Part shown: positions 44,663-52,794 of the stretch, piece after piece
How positions within the stretch are numbered: position 1 is the first letter of the stretch
Layout: each line of letters starts with the position of its first letter
Assembly: GCF_041435195.1 (NCBI RefSeq)
Contig: NZ_CP108106.1
Coordinates: forward strand, 3,720,001 to 3,784,000
Direction of reading: 5' to 3'
From: Streptomyces sp. NBC_00224
GTDB taxonomy: Bacteria; Actinomycetota; Actinomycetes; Streptomycetales; Streptomycetaceae
Length of the DNA: 64,000 nucleotides
The notes under the pieces: generated by a model
The model's input: the letters and a program-made list of their open reading frames with translations, nothing else
Told to the model about the DNA's origin: nothing
The model's database searches: none
Translations under genes and position numbers: made by a program

Positions 44663-44908
44663 ATGTACGAGCGCCGGACCCCTGACGCGCCCGCTCGGCC
44701 GCCGGCCCCGCTGGGCACCACCGCCGCCGTACGGCGGCCCAACGATGTCCGGGTCGGTGACTTCGTCTATCGCGACGAGATGTACCTGCGGATCAAAGAC
44801 CTGCGCTCCGCGGGCACCGCTGGACAGCGGGTTCTGATCTTCGACGGGCACTCCCCGTGGGTCTTGAAGGCACCAACGACGACGTACCGCCCCAACGAAC
44901 TCCTCTGA
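44663..44908 (+). CDS. Small conserved-looking protein in the ligase operon
   Basis: An 81-residue protein: a Pro-rich start, then a compact beta-rich part (VRVGDFVYRDEMYLRIKDL, RVLIFDGHSPWVLK). GGAGG lies 6 bases before the ATG. No family recognised. Its place directly before the epimerase gene leaves open that it is a substrate or carrier, for which I see no leader-type motif. Confidence 0.65.
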   Translation: MYERRTPDAPARPPAPLGTTAAVRRPNDVRVGDFVYRDEMYLRIKDLRSAGTAGQRVLIFDGHSPWVLKAPTTTYRPNELL

Positions 44909-44969
44909 TTCCACTGCCCGTTCGACCATCCCAGGCAGCCGTCACCTCATCAGCCCGAGGAGCTTGGCT

Positions 44970-45770
44970 ATGCAGTTTAGAAAGATCCACGGAGCCGGGA
45001 ACGACTTCGTCTTCCTCTCCGATCCCGCGCCGGAGGAGGGCAAGGACTGGTCGAAGGAGGCCGAGCGGCTCTGCGCTCGACGTACTGGCGTCGGTGCTGA
45101 CGGTCTGGTCATCAGCCGACTGATTAGTCACGACCCCTGCCGCCTTGAAGTCGCGTGCTTCAACGCGGACGGCTCGACGGCGACCATGTGCGGCAACGCG
45201 CTGCGCTGCGCCGCCTGGCTCGCTCACTGCGACCACGGCTCAAGCGAGATGCACCTCCTCATGGCCGGGGTGACGCACCAGGCCCTCGTCCGCGACGACG
45301 GTGTGTGGGTCACCGCCGAGGTCGGGGCGATCCGCCTGCGACTGATGCAGGCGGTTATCAACGGCCGACCAACGTGGTTCGACAGTGCTCACACCGGCAC
45401 CGAACACGTCATCGCCATCGTGAATGACGTCGATGCGGTCGACGCGACGACGGTAGGGCGACTCGTCCGCCACCACGCCACCGTGTCGCCGCTCGGAACG
45501 AACGTCAACTTCGTTCAAGCCCTCGGCGGCCAGGAGCTGAAGATCCGCACCTACGAGCGTGGCGTCGAAGACGAAACCCTGTCCTGCGGCAGTGGAGCGG
45601 TCGCAGCCGTCGTTATCGCCACCCTGCGCGGACTGGTCGCCCGTCGCGAGGTCACGATCCACAACCAGGCAGGCGAGCCCCTGACGGTCCGCCCCCACCC
45701 CGATCGGCCGGCGCGCACACAGTGGGTCGGCGGCCCGGTCACTCACACCTTTGAAGGGGTACTCGCATGA
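44970..45770 (+). CDS. DapF-like amino acid epimerase
   Basis: A 266-residue member of the diaminopimelate epimerase family. Both catalytic Cys are present: Cys74 in TMCGNALRC and Cys206 in LSCGSGAVA; HGAGNDFV, DGLVI, FNADGS and GTNVNF are also conserved. It is probably a specialised cofactor-independent racemase rather than the housekeeping enzyme, as it sits in a mobile operon (D-cycloserine pathways use the DapF homologue DcsC). The ATG at 44970 follows GAGGAG; the next gene overlaps as ATGA. Confidence 0.88.
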   Translation: MQFRKIHGAGNDFVFLSDPAPEEGKDWSKEAERLCARRTGVGADGLVISRLISHDPCRLEVACFNADGSTATMCGNALRCAAWLAHCDHGSSEMHLLMAGVTHQALVRDDGVWVTAEVGAIRLRLMQAVINGRPTWFDSAHTGTEHVIAIVNDVDAVDATTVGRLVRHHATVSPLGTNVNFVQALGGQELKIRTYERGVEDETLSCGSGAVAAVVIATLRGLVARREVTIHNQAGEPLTVRPHPDRPARTQWVGGPVTHTFEGVLA

Positions 45771-46855
45771 CGCTCTTCCTGGACTCCAACTCGGTCGCGG
45801 CTATCCAGCGGGCTGCCCAGGCCCTCCGTGACTGGCGGCAGCACCAGCGTGGGCTGAACGTCGGTCTCGTCTACGGACCGGTGTCGGCCGAAGACCAGCT
45901 CTACCACTCGAAGTGCCCGGTGAAGCAGCGCTCCGTCACCGCGCTGGCGGCAGCGCTGGACGAGATCGGCGCTCGCTGGAAGGTCCTTAACCCCTGCGAG
46001 CCCGGCTTCATCGAGGAGCTTGCCGGGTGCGACGTCGCCCTCTCGAACCTCCACGGCCCGTACGGGGAGGACGGGCGGTTACAGGGTCTGCTCGACTACT
46101 TGCGGGTGCCGTACTGCGGAAGCGGCGTCGGCGCATCGGTGGTGGCGGCGAACAAGGTGCTCTGCAAGCGGGTGATGGAGAGCTTCGGGGTCCCTACGCC
46201 CGGCTGGCGCGTGTGGTCCGGCGGCCGCGCGGAATGGCGGGGCCAGGCCGTGATGGTCAAGCCGCCCTTCGGTGGTTCCAGCGTCGGCATGGCGCTGGTC
46301 CGCGACGCCGAAGCCCTGCCGGTGGCACTCGCTGACGCGGCTGGCGACGAGGGCGACGTACTTATCGAGGACTACATCGCCGGCGTACCCCTCACCGTCG
46401 GGCTGCTGGAACTGCCCGGGGGCAACGTGGTCATCTTCCCCCCACTGGCTACGCAAGCCACCGAAGCGGACTTCTACGACGCCGACACGAAGCTCGATGT
46501 CGACTCGCGCCGTTCCGTGATCGTGACGGCGGTCGAGCTGGAACCCGATGTGCTCGGCGAGATCGCCGGACACACCATGGCCTTGTGGCAGGGGCTCGGC
46601 TTGCGCGGCTCAGCTCGGGTGGACTTCATCCTCTCCGGGGACGGTCGCCTGTTCGCCCTAGAGGTCAACAGCACACCAGGCATGTCGCGTGACTCGAACT
46701 TTGTCGTCGGTGCGGCCATGGTCGGCCTCACTCATACGGACATCGTCCTCGCGATGCTCCACGAAGCCCTGACCCGCCCGCCGTACGATGTGCCCCTGCC
46801 CACTCCCGCGTTCGCCAGCTCCACACCGACCCGGGAGGCTGCCGTCTCACCGTAG
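45767..46855 (+). CDS. Ddl-like ATP-grasp ligase
   Basis: A 362-residue enzyme of the D-Ala-D-Ala ligase group. SNLHGPYGEDGRLQGLLDYL, PYCGSGVGASVVAANKVLCK, VMVKPPFGGSSVGMALV and ALEVNSTPGMSRDS match the ATP-grasp and substrate motifs. The N-terminal GGxSxExxVS loop is altered (GPVSAEDQLYHSKCPVK with an insertion), so substrate choice probably differs from housekeeping Ddl. It is translationally coupled to the DapF-like gene. Confidence 0.85.
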   Translation: MTLFLDSNSVAAIQRAAQALRDWRQHQRGLNVGLVYGPVSAEDQLYHSKCPVKQRSVTALAAALDEIGARWKVLNPCEPGFIEELAGCDVALSNLHGPYGEDGRLQGLLDYLRVPYCGSGVGASVVAANKVLCKRVMESFGVPTPGWRVWSGGRAEWRGQAVMVKPPFGGSSVGMALVRDAEALPVALADAAGDEGDVLIEDYIAGVPLTVGLLELPGGNVVIFPPLATQATEADFYDADTKLDVDSRRSVIVTAVELEPDVLGEIAGHTMALWQGLGLRGSARVDFILSGDGRLFALEVNSTPGMSRDSNFVVGAAMVGLTHTDIVLAMLHEALTRPPYDVPLPTPAFASSTPTREAAVSP

Positions 46856-46867
46856 GAGCACGCCGCT

Positions 46868-47425
46868 GTGCCGCGCGTCCACGATGTGCCCATGTGCCGA
46901 CAGCTCATCGCCCCCGAGGAATGGGATCGCCACGGCGGGTGGGCGCTGGGAGACCGGATCGAATGGTCCAACCGGGCCTGCGGCCTCGCGTCACTGCGGA
47001 TGGTCCTGCTCGCCTACGGCCGCGAGGCTCCGACCGTCACGGAGCTGCTGAAGCTCGCGGTCAAGCACGAGGTTCTGACCCCACGCGGAGCACTCCACGC
47101 CGGCCTCGCCAACCTGGCCACCGACCTCGGCGTCCCCGCCCGCGCGGAACCAGTCGCAACCGGAGAACTGCTCGATCGCCTCGACGACGCGCCGCTCATC
47201 GTGTCGGTGACCGAGCAGTTCCCCGACGACGGCCGCACGGGCGGCCACCTTGTTATCGCGCGCGGCTACGAGAGCGGCTCAGACCCCAAGATCCTCATCC
47301 GCGACCCGTCCGCCTGGGGACAAACGCACGACCGGGTACCACTGAGCCGGTTCGCGCCTTCGTATGCCGGCCGCGCCATCACGTTCACCCCCCCCTGGTT
47401 CACAACGGAGAGACCTGGTGACTGA
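46868..47425 (+). CDS. C39-like cysteine protease domain protein
   Basis: A 185-residue stand-alone peptidase-C39-like protein. Cys38 in RACGLASLRM, His127 in GGHLVIARGYE and Asp146 in LIRDPSAWG give the expected triad order. No membrane helix, ABC domain or signal peptide, so it should act inside the cell. In bacteriocin systems such domains cut double-Gly leaders; here the partners suggest action on a small peptide or transpeptidation. GTG 46868 follows TAGGAG at 10 bases. Confidence 0.78.
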   Translation: MPRVHDVPMCRQLIAPEEWDRHGGWALGDRIEWSNRACGLASLRMVLLAYGREAPTVTELLKLAVKHEVLTPRGALHAGLANLATDLGVPARAEPVATGELLDRLDDAPLIVSVTEQFPDDGRTGGHLVIARGYESGSDPKILIRDPSAWGQTHDRVPLSRFAPSYAGRAITFTPPWFTTERPGD

Positions 47426-47780
47426 GGCAAAAGATGGCAAGCCCAAGAAGGAGGGCGGCCGAAAGATCGCCGTACTCGGCGAGATGCTGGAGCTCGGCGA
47501 CGACGCCGTAGAGGCCCACCGCCAGGTCGGGCGCATGGCCGCCGAGAACGGTGTCGATCTGGTGGTAGCCGTCGGTGGCGACCTTGCCAAGCAACTCGCC
47601 CTCGCAGCCGGTCATGCAGGCGTACCGGAGCTGGCGATCGTCGCGGACAACGAGACCGCGGCAGCCTTCCTCGCGCCTCTGCTGCGTCCGAGCGACGTGG
47701 TCCTCGTGAAGGCGTCCCGAGGCGGCCAACTCTGGCAGGTCGCCCAGGCTCTCACCGGCCAGCCGGTCACTGGGCTCTAG
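47418..47780 (+). CDS. Free-standing MurF C-terminal domain protein
   Basis: A 120-residue protein aligning by eye with the C-terminal domain of MurF: RKIAVLGEMLELGDDAVEAHR (cf. LGDMGELG in MurF), VDLVVAVGG, then ADNETAAAFLAPLL and VVLVKASRGGQLWQVAQAL (cf. LVKGSR). The ATPase middle and UDP-sugar N-terminal domains are absent. In MurF this domain helps bind the dipeptide and ATP. Here it may serve as a partner or specificity subunit of the ligase. It overlaps the protease gene by 8 bases. Confidence 0.8.
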   Translation: MTEAKDGKPKKEGGRKIAVLGEMLELGDDAVEAHRQVGRMAAENGVDLVVAVGGDLAKQLALAAGHAGVPELAIVADNETAAAFLAPLLRPSDVVLVKASRGGQLWQVAQALTGQPVTGL

Positions 47781-47878
47781 GCGGATACGGTGAAGCCGAA
47801 TGCTGATCCAGCAGGATCGGGCTAGCCTCAAAAGCAAAGACCTTGACACAGATCATTCGAGGGCGGGGAGACAAGCAC

Positions 47879-47938
47879 GCGAAAGCTCCTGGCGGGCAGA
47901 GTGATCTTGGTCGAGAATCTGCCTACCAGGAGCTTCGC
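47879..47938. terminator. Long inverted repeat after the ligase operon
   Basis: GCGAAAGCTCCTGGCGGGCAG pairs with CTGCCTACCAGGAGCTTCGC over 18 bases with a small internal loop; 19 bases between. It follows the last operon gene by about 100 bases. No T-run. Could be a terminator or an IS end. Confidence 0.5.
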
Positions 47939-48011
47939 CGTTGCGCAGGACGGTCCAACTCACGGTCAGCGCCGCCAACTTGGAAAAGGCTCAGTGCCCC
48001 GAGCGGTGGAC

Positions 48012-48620
48012 TTACCAGCGGCCACCGGCGACGTGCGCGGGCTTCCAATAGACGGCGGCCCAGACTCCATGCTTTGCCGTAGCTCCCCAGCCCCTGCTCC
48101 AAGATGTCAGCACTTTGCCCGCGTTCGTGCAGAGCCAGGCGGGAACCCTGACGGAACAGGCGCGCACGGCGCGTGTGATCATTCCCCGGGCGATGTCTGC
48201 ATATGAAGCGATAATCCAGAAGTGAGTTCCGGTTACGCCCGTCGCCAGTGCTTGGACAACATGCCCCTTGTCGGCAGACGTCGCGGAGGCGGCGGTCCTA
48301 GCATTCTGCTCCTGTGCATCGGTGCGGACCGTAGCCACACCGGCGAAGGCTTCCTGAACTTCGGCGATGAGTCGCTTCCGGCTCTCCGGAGTTGCCGTCA
48401 GATATTCCCACTCTGCCGACTCGACAGCGGTCAGCCCCTGTGGGTTTACCGCGGACTGCTGGGTCGCGATGGTACTAGTCGCCTTCACGGAGTCTTGGGA
48501 ACTGCTGGGCAGCAGACCGCCGGCCAGCGTGGTCACAACTGCAGCGCCCACCCCCGCAGCAATCCATCGGCGCTGCAGGAATTGGGATACTACGGACTGC
48601 TCCGCTTCGCAGGTGTTCAC
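48012..48620 (-). CDS. Exported protein with an aromatic C-terminal domain
   Basis: A 202-residue protein. An N-terminal membrane helix (about 18-40, RWIAAGVGAAVVTTLAGGLL) is followed by a helical region and a C-terminal part rich in Trp, Tyr and His (GTHFWIIASYADIARG, HGVWAAVYWKP). Two Cys could pair. I have no family name for it, although the THFWIIASYAD core gives the impression of a conserved actinobacterial group. Confidence 0.6.
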   Translation of the reverse strand: MNTCEAEQSVVSQFLQRRWIAAGVGAAVVTTLAGGLLPSSSQDSVKATSTIATQQSAVNPQGLTAVESAEWEYLTATPESRKRLIAEVQEAFAGVATVRTDAQEQNARTAASATSADKGHVVQALATGVTGTHFWIIASYADIARGMITRAVRACSVRVPAWLCTNAGKVLTSWSRGWGATAKHGVWAAVYWKPAHVAGGRW

Positions 48621-48658
48621 TCGGTGTGCTCCTCTTCGCGATACTTACCAGTACCCCG

Positions 48659-48671
48659 TGATCGTTCCACG
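48659..48671. promoter_or_regulatory. TGATCGTTCCACG motif, copy 1
   Basis: TGATCGTTCCACG lies 39 bases before the start of the minus-strand gene ending at 48012. A second exact copy stands about 100 bases before the divergent gene at 49076, within a palindrome. Confidence 0.5.
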
Positions 48672-48961
48672 CGAGTCAACGTAAAGCGCGATATGCAATG
48701 ATCCGATAATCAATTGATCAGCTGTGATCGTCTTTAACCAACTCATAGGCAACTGCCGTCACTCTAGGATCATTTAGAAAGCGTCTTCTTCGAAGTACTC
48801 CCGCAGAAGCAGGCACGGCGTCACACTGCGCAGCCTGCCAGCCGGGGAGAAGGCAACGGCAGACGCAACTACGTTGGGCGCTGGCGTACCGAACCATGCT
48901 GGAGCGTTAACACCGCTCCCAGACAGGGCCGTTGCTCGTCAGGCAGATCTCCACGTTCCAC

Positions 48962-48986
48962 ATCATGATCGTTCCACGATCATGAT
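48962..48986. promoter_or_regulatory. Palindrome containing the TGATCGTTCCACG motif, copy 2
   Basis: ATCATGATCG-TTCCA-CGATCATGAT is a perfect 10-base inverted repeat. It lies 90 bases upstream of the lipoprotein gene at 49076, in the 455-base divergent gap 48621-49075, which has no other recognisable content. Confidence 0.6.
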
Positions 48987-49075
48987 CAACATTTCAAACA
49001 ACCCTTAGCGGGGGTTGATTGTTCCCGGGGTACTTGCCGCAGCCCTAGACCGCTCCCTGCTCCAGGCCTACCGTC

Positions 49076-50923
49076 ATGCCTATGCGCCCGCGGTACACGC
49101 GTCGTTTGGGATCTTGGCTAGTGGTGAGTTGTCTTCTGCTGTCGCTTGCATCCTGTTCCTCTGATCACCACACGGCATCTGTAACTGCGACTGTGGGCCC
49201 ACGCGGCGGCAAGGTCGGACCTCAAGACCGCCTTGCACAGCTCGACGTTCCGAGGGGCGGGGCTGCAGAGGGCACCACTGTGACCTTCTCCTCGGAAGAT
49301 TCAGAGCCACCGAAAACTCTGAGCGACATCGCCAGTCCCCTCTCTGAGGCTGTGGAAATCACTCCGAACCGCCCGATAAGTCACGCGAAGGTCGTCATAC
49401 GTATCGACCCGGCAGATCTGTCATCGAATAAATCCTTGAAGGCGACACCCGACAATGCCTTCATTGCCATTTTCGATCCCATCTATAAAATCTGGGCGCC
49501 GCTCCCTACCACCCATAGCGCAGACTCCCGTGAGCTATCCGCTGAGGCGCCCCATTTTTCAATCTTTCGCGCCTTTTTCGTGAAGCCATCCTTTGCCCCC
49601 TGGTGGACGGAGCATATCTCCGGGCTTGCGGCGCTAGTTCACGATACCCTCGTTAAGGCAGGTACCGGGATTCTTGCTGCCGGCTACTCGATGCTCAACG
49701 GTGAGCAGGAAGAGATCGACTGCTCCTCTGCGTCGAACAAATGGAAGATCGAGAGTAAGGTCAGCGAAGTACGAGGTTGTGTATCAAGTAACGACGCCGC
49801 ACCACAAGTACATCTGCGTTCTTCTTTGCGTTACGCGCTCATCAGTTCATCAGCTACACATCCGAGCGCTAGTTACGACCCAGATGATGGGCTGCTTGAT
49901 AATCTCTCCCGTATCCTTAATGCCAGGATTGGCCTAGTCTATATTCCGGCGCGCGGAACTGCCGATTCCGCACTATTCCCAGTCGCTGATAGTGACGCAA
50001 AGCATGAGAGCCTGTCACTCAAGTCCGACTACTTAGCCTTCGCTCTTCGGGCCATCTTCGGAACGCTGGCCTTTGTTCCCAGTTCCGGAAAGTTCCTTGA
50101 ACTAATCGTCAAGGATGCGTCGATTCGCACCACGGTCGTACGACTGATAGGGGAGAATGCGGACGTTGTCACGGTCGAGCGAGAGATAAGGGCCGTATTG
50201 AGTTTGCAGCCGAAGGAGATCTCTCAGAAGCCAGGAATGCTTTCCATTGCGCCAATAGTGGTAGACGCCTTGGAGTGCGCGTCTAAAGGGATTGAGACCG
50301 TAAAGGAACGGACGATTAAAGGTGCACTCACGTCGATTGCCCTACTCACCCACACATGCCTGTCGAGCGTCCTGGAAGCCGCAAAGAAGGCTCTGAAGAT
50401 CGAGACTAGTTCAATTTACGACATCGTTGCCGCTTTCCCCGGAGGGGTGCAGCTGTTTGGTACAATCTGGGACTTTGTCAGGCAAGGAGTGTTCTACGGG
50501 GTCGAGTTTACGGTGACGGCTCAGCATCCTGGAACCCCCTTACCGAAGCAATGGGCACGAATAGAGTCGCGTAGTACAACATCAACGAACGTCACATTTC
50601 AGCCTTTCGAGCACTTGGAGGGGCAGGCTGCGCAGGATGAATGCCGTAGGGAGGGTATACCGGAAGGATATTGGACGGAGACCTACTGCTCCAATAGTTT
50701 CGACAAGTACCCGAACCCGATAATAACTCAGACACTTCCAATCACCTCTACCGCCGAACTCACCTACAAAGGCCGCCGCGACGATCCATATTGCCCAGGA
50801 GGTTCAGACCCCTGCCGACGGCCGATTTCAGATCTGCCGCGGCTTTCCGCCAACGCGCCCATGGCTACTTTGACGATCGCGGACGGTAAAGTCACCAAGA
50901 TCGAACTCCACTGGCGGCCCTAA
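49076..50923 (+). CDS. Large predicted lipoprotein of unknown function
   Basis: A 615-residue exported protein. The signal peptide ends in lipobox LASC followed by SS. Residues about 35-135 (VGPRGGKVGPQDRLAQLDVPRGG, SEAVEITPNRPISHAKVVI) resemble a ZU5-like beta domain. A long alpha-helical middle (380-480) has hydrophobic stretches, and the C-terminus holds about ten Cys and a strand-rich end. TTA and AT-ending codons are frequent, unlike the chromosome. No known family. Confidence 0.7.
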   Translation: MPMRPRYTRRLGSWLVVSCLLLSLASCSSDHHTASVTATVGPRGGKVGPQDRLAQLDVPRGGAAEGTTVTFSSEDSEPPKTLSDIASPLSEAVEITPNRPISHAKVVIRIDPADLSSNKSLKATPDNAFIAIFDPIYKIWAPLPTTHSADSRELSAEAPHFSIFRAFFVKPSFAPWWTEHISGLAALVHDTLVKAGTGILAAGYSMLNGEQEEIDCSSASNKWKIESKVSEVRGCVSSNDAAPQVHLRSSLRYALISSSATHPSASYDPDDGLLDNLSRILNARIGLVYIPARGTADSALFPVADSDAKHESLSLKSDYLAFALRAIFGTLAFVPSSGKFLELIVKDASIRTTVVRLIGENADVVTVEREIRAVLSLQPKEISQKPGMLSIAPIVVDALECASKGIETVKERTIKGALTSIALLTHTCLSSVLEAAKKALKIETSSIYDIVAAFPGGVQLFGTIWDFVRQGVFYGVEFTVTAQHPGTPLPKQWARIESRSTTSTNVTFQPFEHLEGQAAQDECRREGIPEGYWTETYCSNSFDKYPNPIITQTLPITSTAELTYKGRRDDPYCPGGSDPCRRPISDLPRLSANAPMATLTIADGKVTKIELHWRP

Positions 50924-50995
50924 CGCCAGTTCGGCGCGCGGGCTGGATGACCCTCGAAAATTCCGCGCCATGCAGGGCCTCTGTGTATCACAGCA

Positions 50996-51023
50996 TTGAC
51001 CGTGGCCCACTCTCGGGTAGCCT
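50996..51023 (+). promoter_or_regulatory. Predicted vegetative promoter
   Basis: TTGACC (50996-51001), 16 bases, TAGCCT (51018-51023), a good match to Streptomyces HrdB-type promoters. No coding gene follows on this strand before the hairpin and terminator at 51032-51190. Confidence 0.6.
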
Positions 51024-51029
51024 ATCCGG

Positions 51030-51190
51030 ACTGGCTATTGCCCTCTGGCTGCATCTCCATCAGGCGGGGAAACTGGGGAGACGTAGGCCGAGAGGGCAAT
51101 TAGCCATTGACATTACTGGTTAAACAGAGTACGAATACTGTTGGTGACTGCCCGCCAAGAGTAACGAGAAGCCCCAACGGGGGCTTTTTT
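51030..51190 (+). ncRNA. Candidate small structured RNA
   Basis: Starts just after a good promoter. TGGCTA-TTGCCCTCT (51032-51046) pairs with AGAGGGCAA-T-TAGCCA (51091-51106), and the inner arms continue pairing, so about 25 base pairs form in all. A second promoter-like pair (TTGACA at 51107, 17 bases, TACGAA) follows. An intrinsic terminator AAGCCCC-AAC-GGGGGCTTTTTT closes it at 51169-51190. No open frame is evident. The minus-strand recombinase frame ends inside this region. It might instead be the remnant of a tRNA-type site used for integration. Confidence 0.5.
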
Positions 51191-52714
51191 CGTCTCTCTT
51201 GAGCCGGAATCACTCGGTCCGAATCTGTCGTTTCCGGAGCCTGTCATCGGCAGGATTTCTGTCAGCAGCCAGGTAGCACGAGGGTTGTACTGCGGCTGGA
51301 GCTGCACGCCATCCAGAATGAGCTTGTCGAACAGCTCGGTAATCAGCTCGCGTTTCCGGTCGCCGTCCGTGGACTTTGTGAACTCGTCGGCCGCCCGCTG
51401 GGTCATCTCAACGAAGCTGAAGGCAGTTTCGAGGTACGACGTGTCCTCGGCTTCCAGCGTCTTGAGCTGCCGGGCGATGTCGGCTTGCTGGGCATGAAGC
51501 GAGACCGCTTTCAGGTCGTACTCACCAGCATTGATCCGCCCTTCGAGGCGGTCGTCGTACAGGATGGTCAGCTTGGCCTGGAGTCGTCCCTCTTCCTGCT
51601 GGAGCCCCTCCGCAGCGGCCTCTTGCAACGAGAGCTGGGACCGCAGACCGGCCTCAAGCTCGTTCTTGAGCCACGCGGTCAGGCGAGGCCGTGGAGCGTT
51701 GAGCCGACGTAAGGCCCCAGCCAGCTGCTCCTCGATCACCTCTTGCCGAACGAAGCGCCGGCGGCTGCACGACCGCGGCTTGGGGCACTTGCCGTACCAG
51801 TAGCCCTTGGCAGTCTCCCAGACCAGCAGTCCCTGGCAGGCCGCACACGTCACCAACCCCTGAAACAACGGATGGTGTTTGCGGTAGCGCTGAATCTGGG
51901 TGGCACTGCGAGACAGCGTGCGCTGCACCTGCTCGAACAGGTCCACCGCGACAATCGGCTCGTGGCTGCCGGGGTACTGCTTGCCGTTCCACCGGATCAC
52001 GCCGACGTAGTAGGGGTTGTGCAGCATCCGGAAGACCCGGTCACCCTTGATTGGCTTGCCGTCGATCAACAACCCGCGCTTGGTCATCTCCCGTGCGAGT
52101 GACTTCACGGTGAAGCGCTTCGTCTTGGCGAGCTTGAACATCTCAACCACGAGCGGTGCGATACCCGGCACGACCCGCTGGACCCGCTTACCGCTCTCCA
52201 ACACGTTCTCGTAGCCGGGCGGTGGGACGGCGGGCAACCAGCCTTGGCGCAGCTTCTCCAGCTGGCCTTTGCGCACTTCCTCGCTCAGGTTGTCGGTGTA
52301 GTTCTTAGCTACCACCACGTGCATGCCCCAGACGAACTTGTCCTGAGAAGACGAGTTCTTGTGCAGCACGAGCGAGTTCTTGGGGCAGTGCAGTCGGCGC
52401 GTGTCGTCGCCCTCCAGCCACTCCTCCACCATGACCGTGTCCTTGAAGTTTCGCAGCAGGCGATCCACCTTCTCGCAGACGAAGTGCAAGATTTGGTGTT
52501 TCTTCAGGTAGACCATGGTCTCGTTGAACGTTTTGCGCTGATCGACCTTCGAGGCCGTCTCAGAAATATGGAACGGTTTAACAGCTTTCAGACCGACGCG
52601 CTCGCAGTAGTCACGCAGGAAACGCTCCTGGGCTTGCAGCGAGTAGCCCTCTTGTTCTTGCTCCTTGCTCGACACCCTGACCAGGATGACGGCTTGTTTT
52701 AAATTCTTACTCGT
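51113..52714 (-). CDS. Large serine recombinase with a non-canonical start
   Basis: About 533 residues. The catalytic N-terminus reads KQAVILVRVSSKEQEQEGYS, with the nucleophile Ser after RV, and DRLLRN carries two conserved Arg. A Recombinase domain, a zinc ribbon (CAACQG ... CPKPRSC) and a coiled coil (about 350-400) follow. The first standard start codon (GTG of RVS) would cut off strand 1 and the Arg. A strong AAGGAGG lies upstream at ACG 52714, which I give as the likely start or a mutated ATG. The tail after GSGNDRFGPSDSGS may come from sequence fused at an attachment site. Confidence 0.82.
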   Translation of the reverse strand, partial: TSKNLKQAVILVRVSSKEQEQEGYSLQAQERFLRDYCERVGLKAVKPFHISETASKVDQRKTFNETMVYLKKHQILHFVCEKVDRLLRNFKDTVMVEEWLEGDDTRRLHCPKNSLVLHKNSSSQDKFVWGMHVVVAKNYTDNLSEEVRKGQLEKLRQGWLPAVPPPGYENVLESGKRVQRVVPGIAPLVVEMFKLAKTKRFTVKSLAREMTKRGLLIDGKPIKGDRVFRMLHNPYYVGVIRWNGKQYPGSHEPIVAVDLFEQVQRTLSRSATQIQRYRKHHPLFQGLVTCAACQGLLVWETAKGYWYGKCPKPRSCSRRRFVRQEVIEEQLAGALRRLNAPRPRLTAWLKNELEAGLRSQLSLQEAAAEGLQQEEGRLQAKLTILYDDRLEGRINAGEYDLKAVSLHAQQADIARQLKTLEAEDTSYLETAFSFVEMTQRAADEFTKSTDGDRKRELITELFDKLILDGVQLQPQYNPRATWLLTEILPMTGSGNDRFGPSDSGSRETKKAPVGASRYSWRAVTNSIRTLFNQ

Positions 52715-52766
52715 AGAACCTCCTTCTCCGACACCGTCGGATAGTTAATGGGTTCCCCGCCCGGCT

Positions 52767-52794
52767 ATTATGTGACCTTCCTGGAATTAGTCAA
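52767..52794 (-). promoter_or_regulatory. Promoter of the recombinase gene
   Basis: Minus strand TTGACT (52789-52794), 16 bases, CATAAT (52767-52772). A small hairpin CCGAC-GGT-GTCGG lies between it and the ribosome site. Confidence 0.6.

Noticed and set aside
44970..46855. DapF-like and Ddl-like genes as the host housekeeping enzymes
   Set aside because: They sit in a mobile operon with an altered ligase loop and partial Mur domain, away from any cell-wall or dap gene cluster; housekeeping copies are expected elsewhere.
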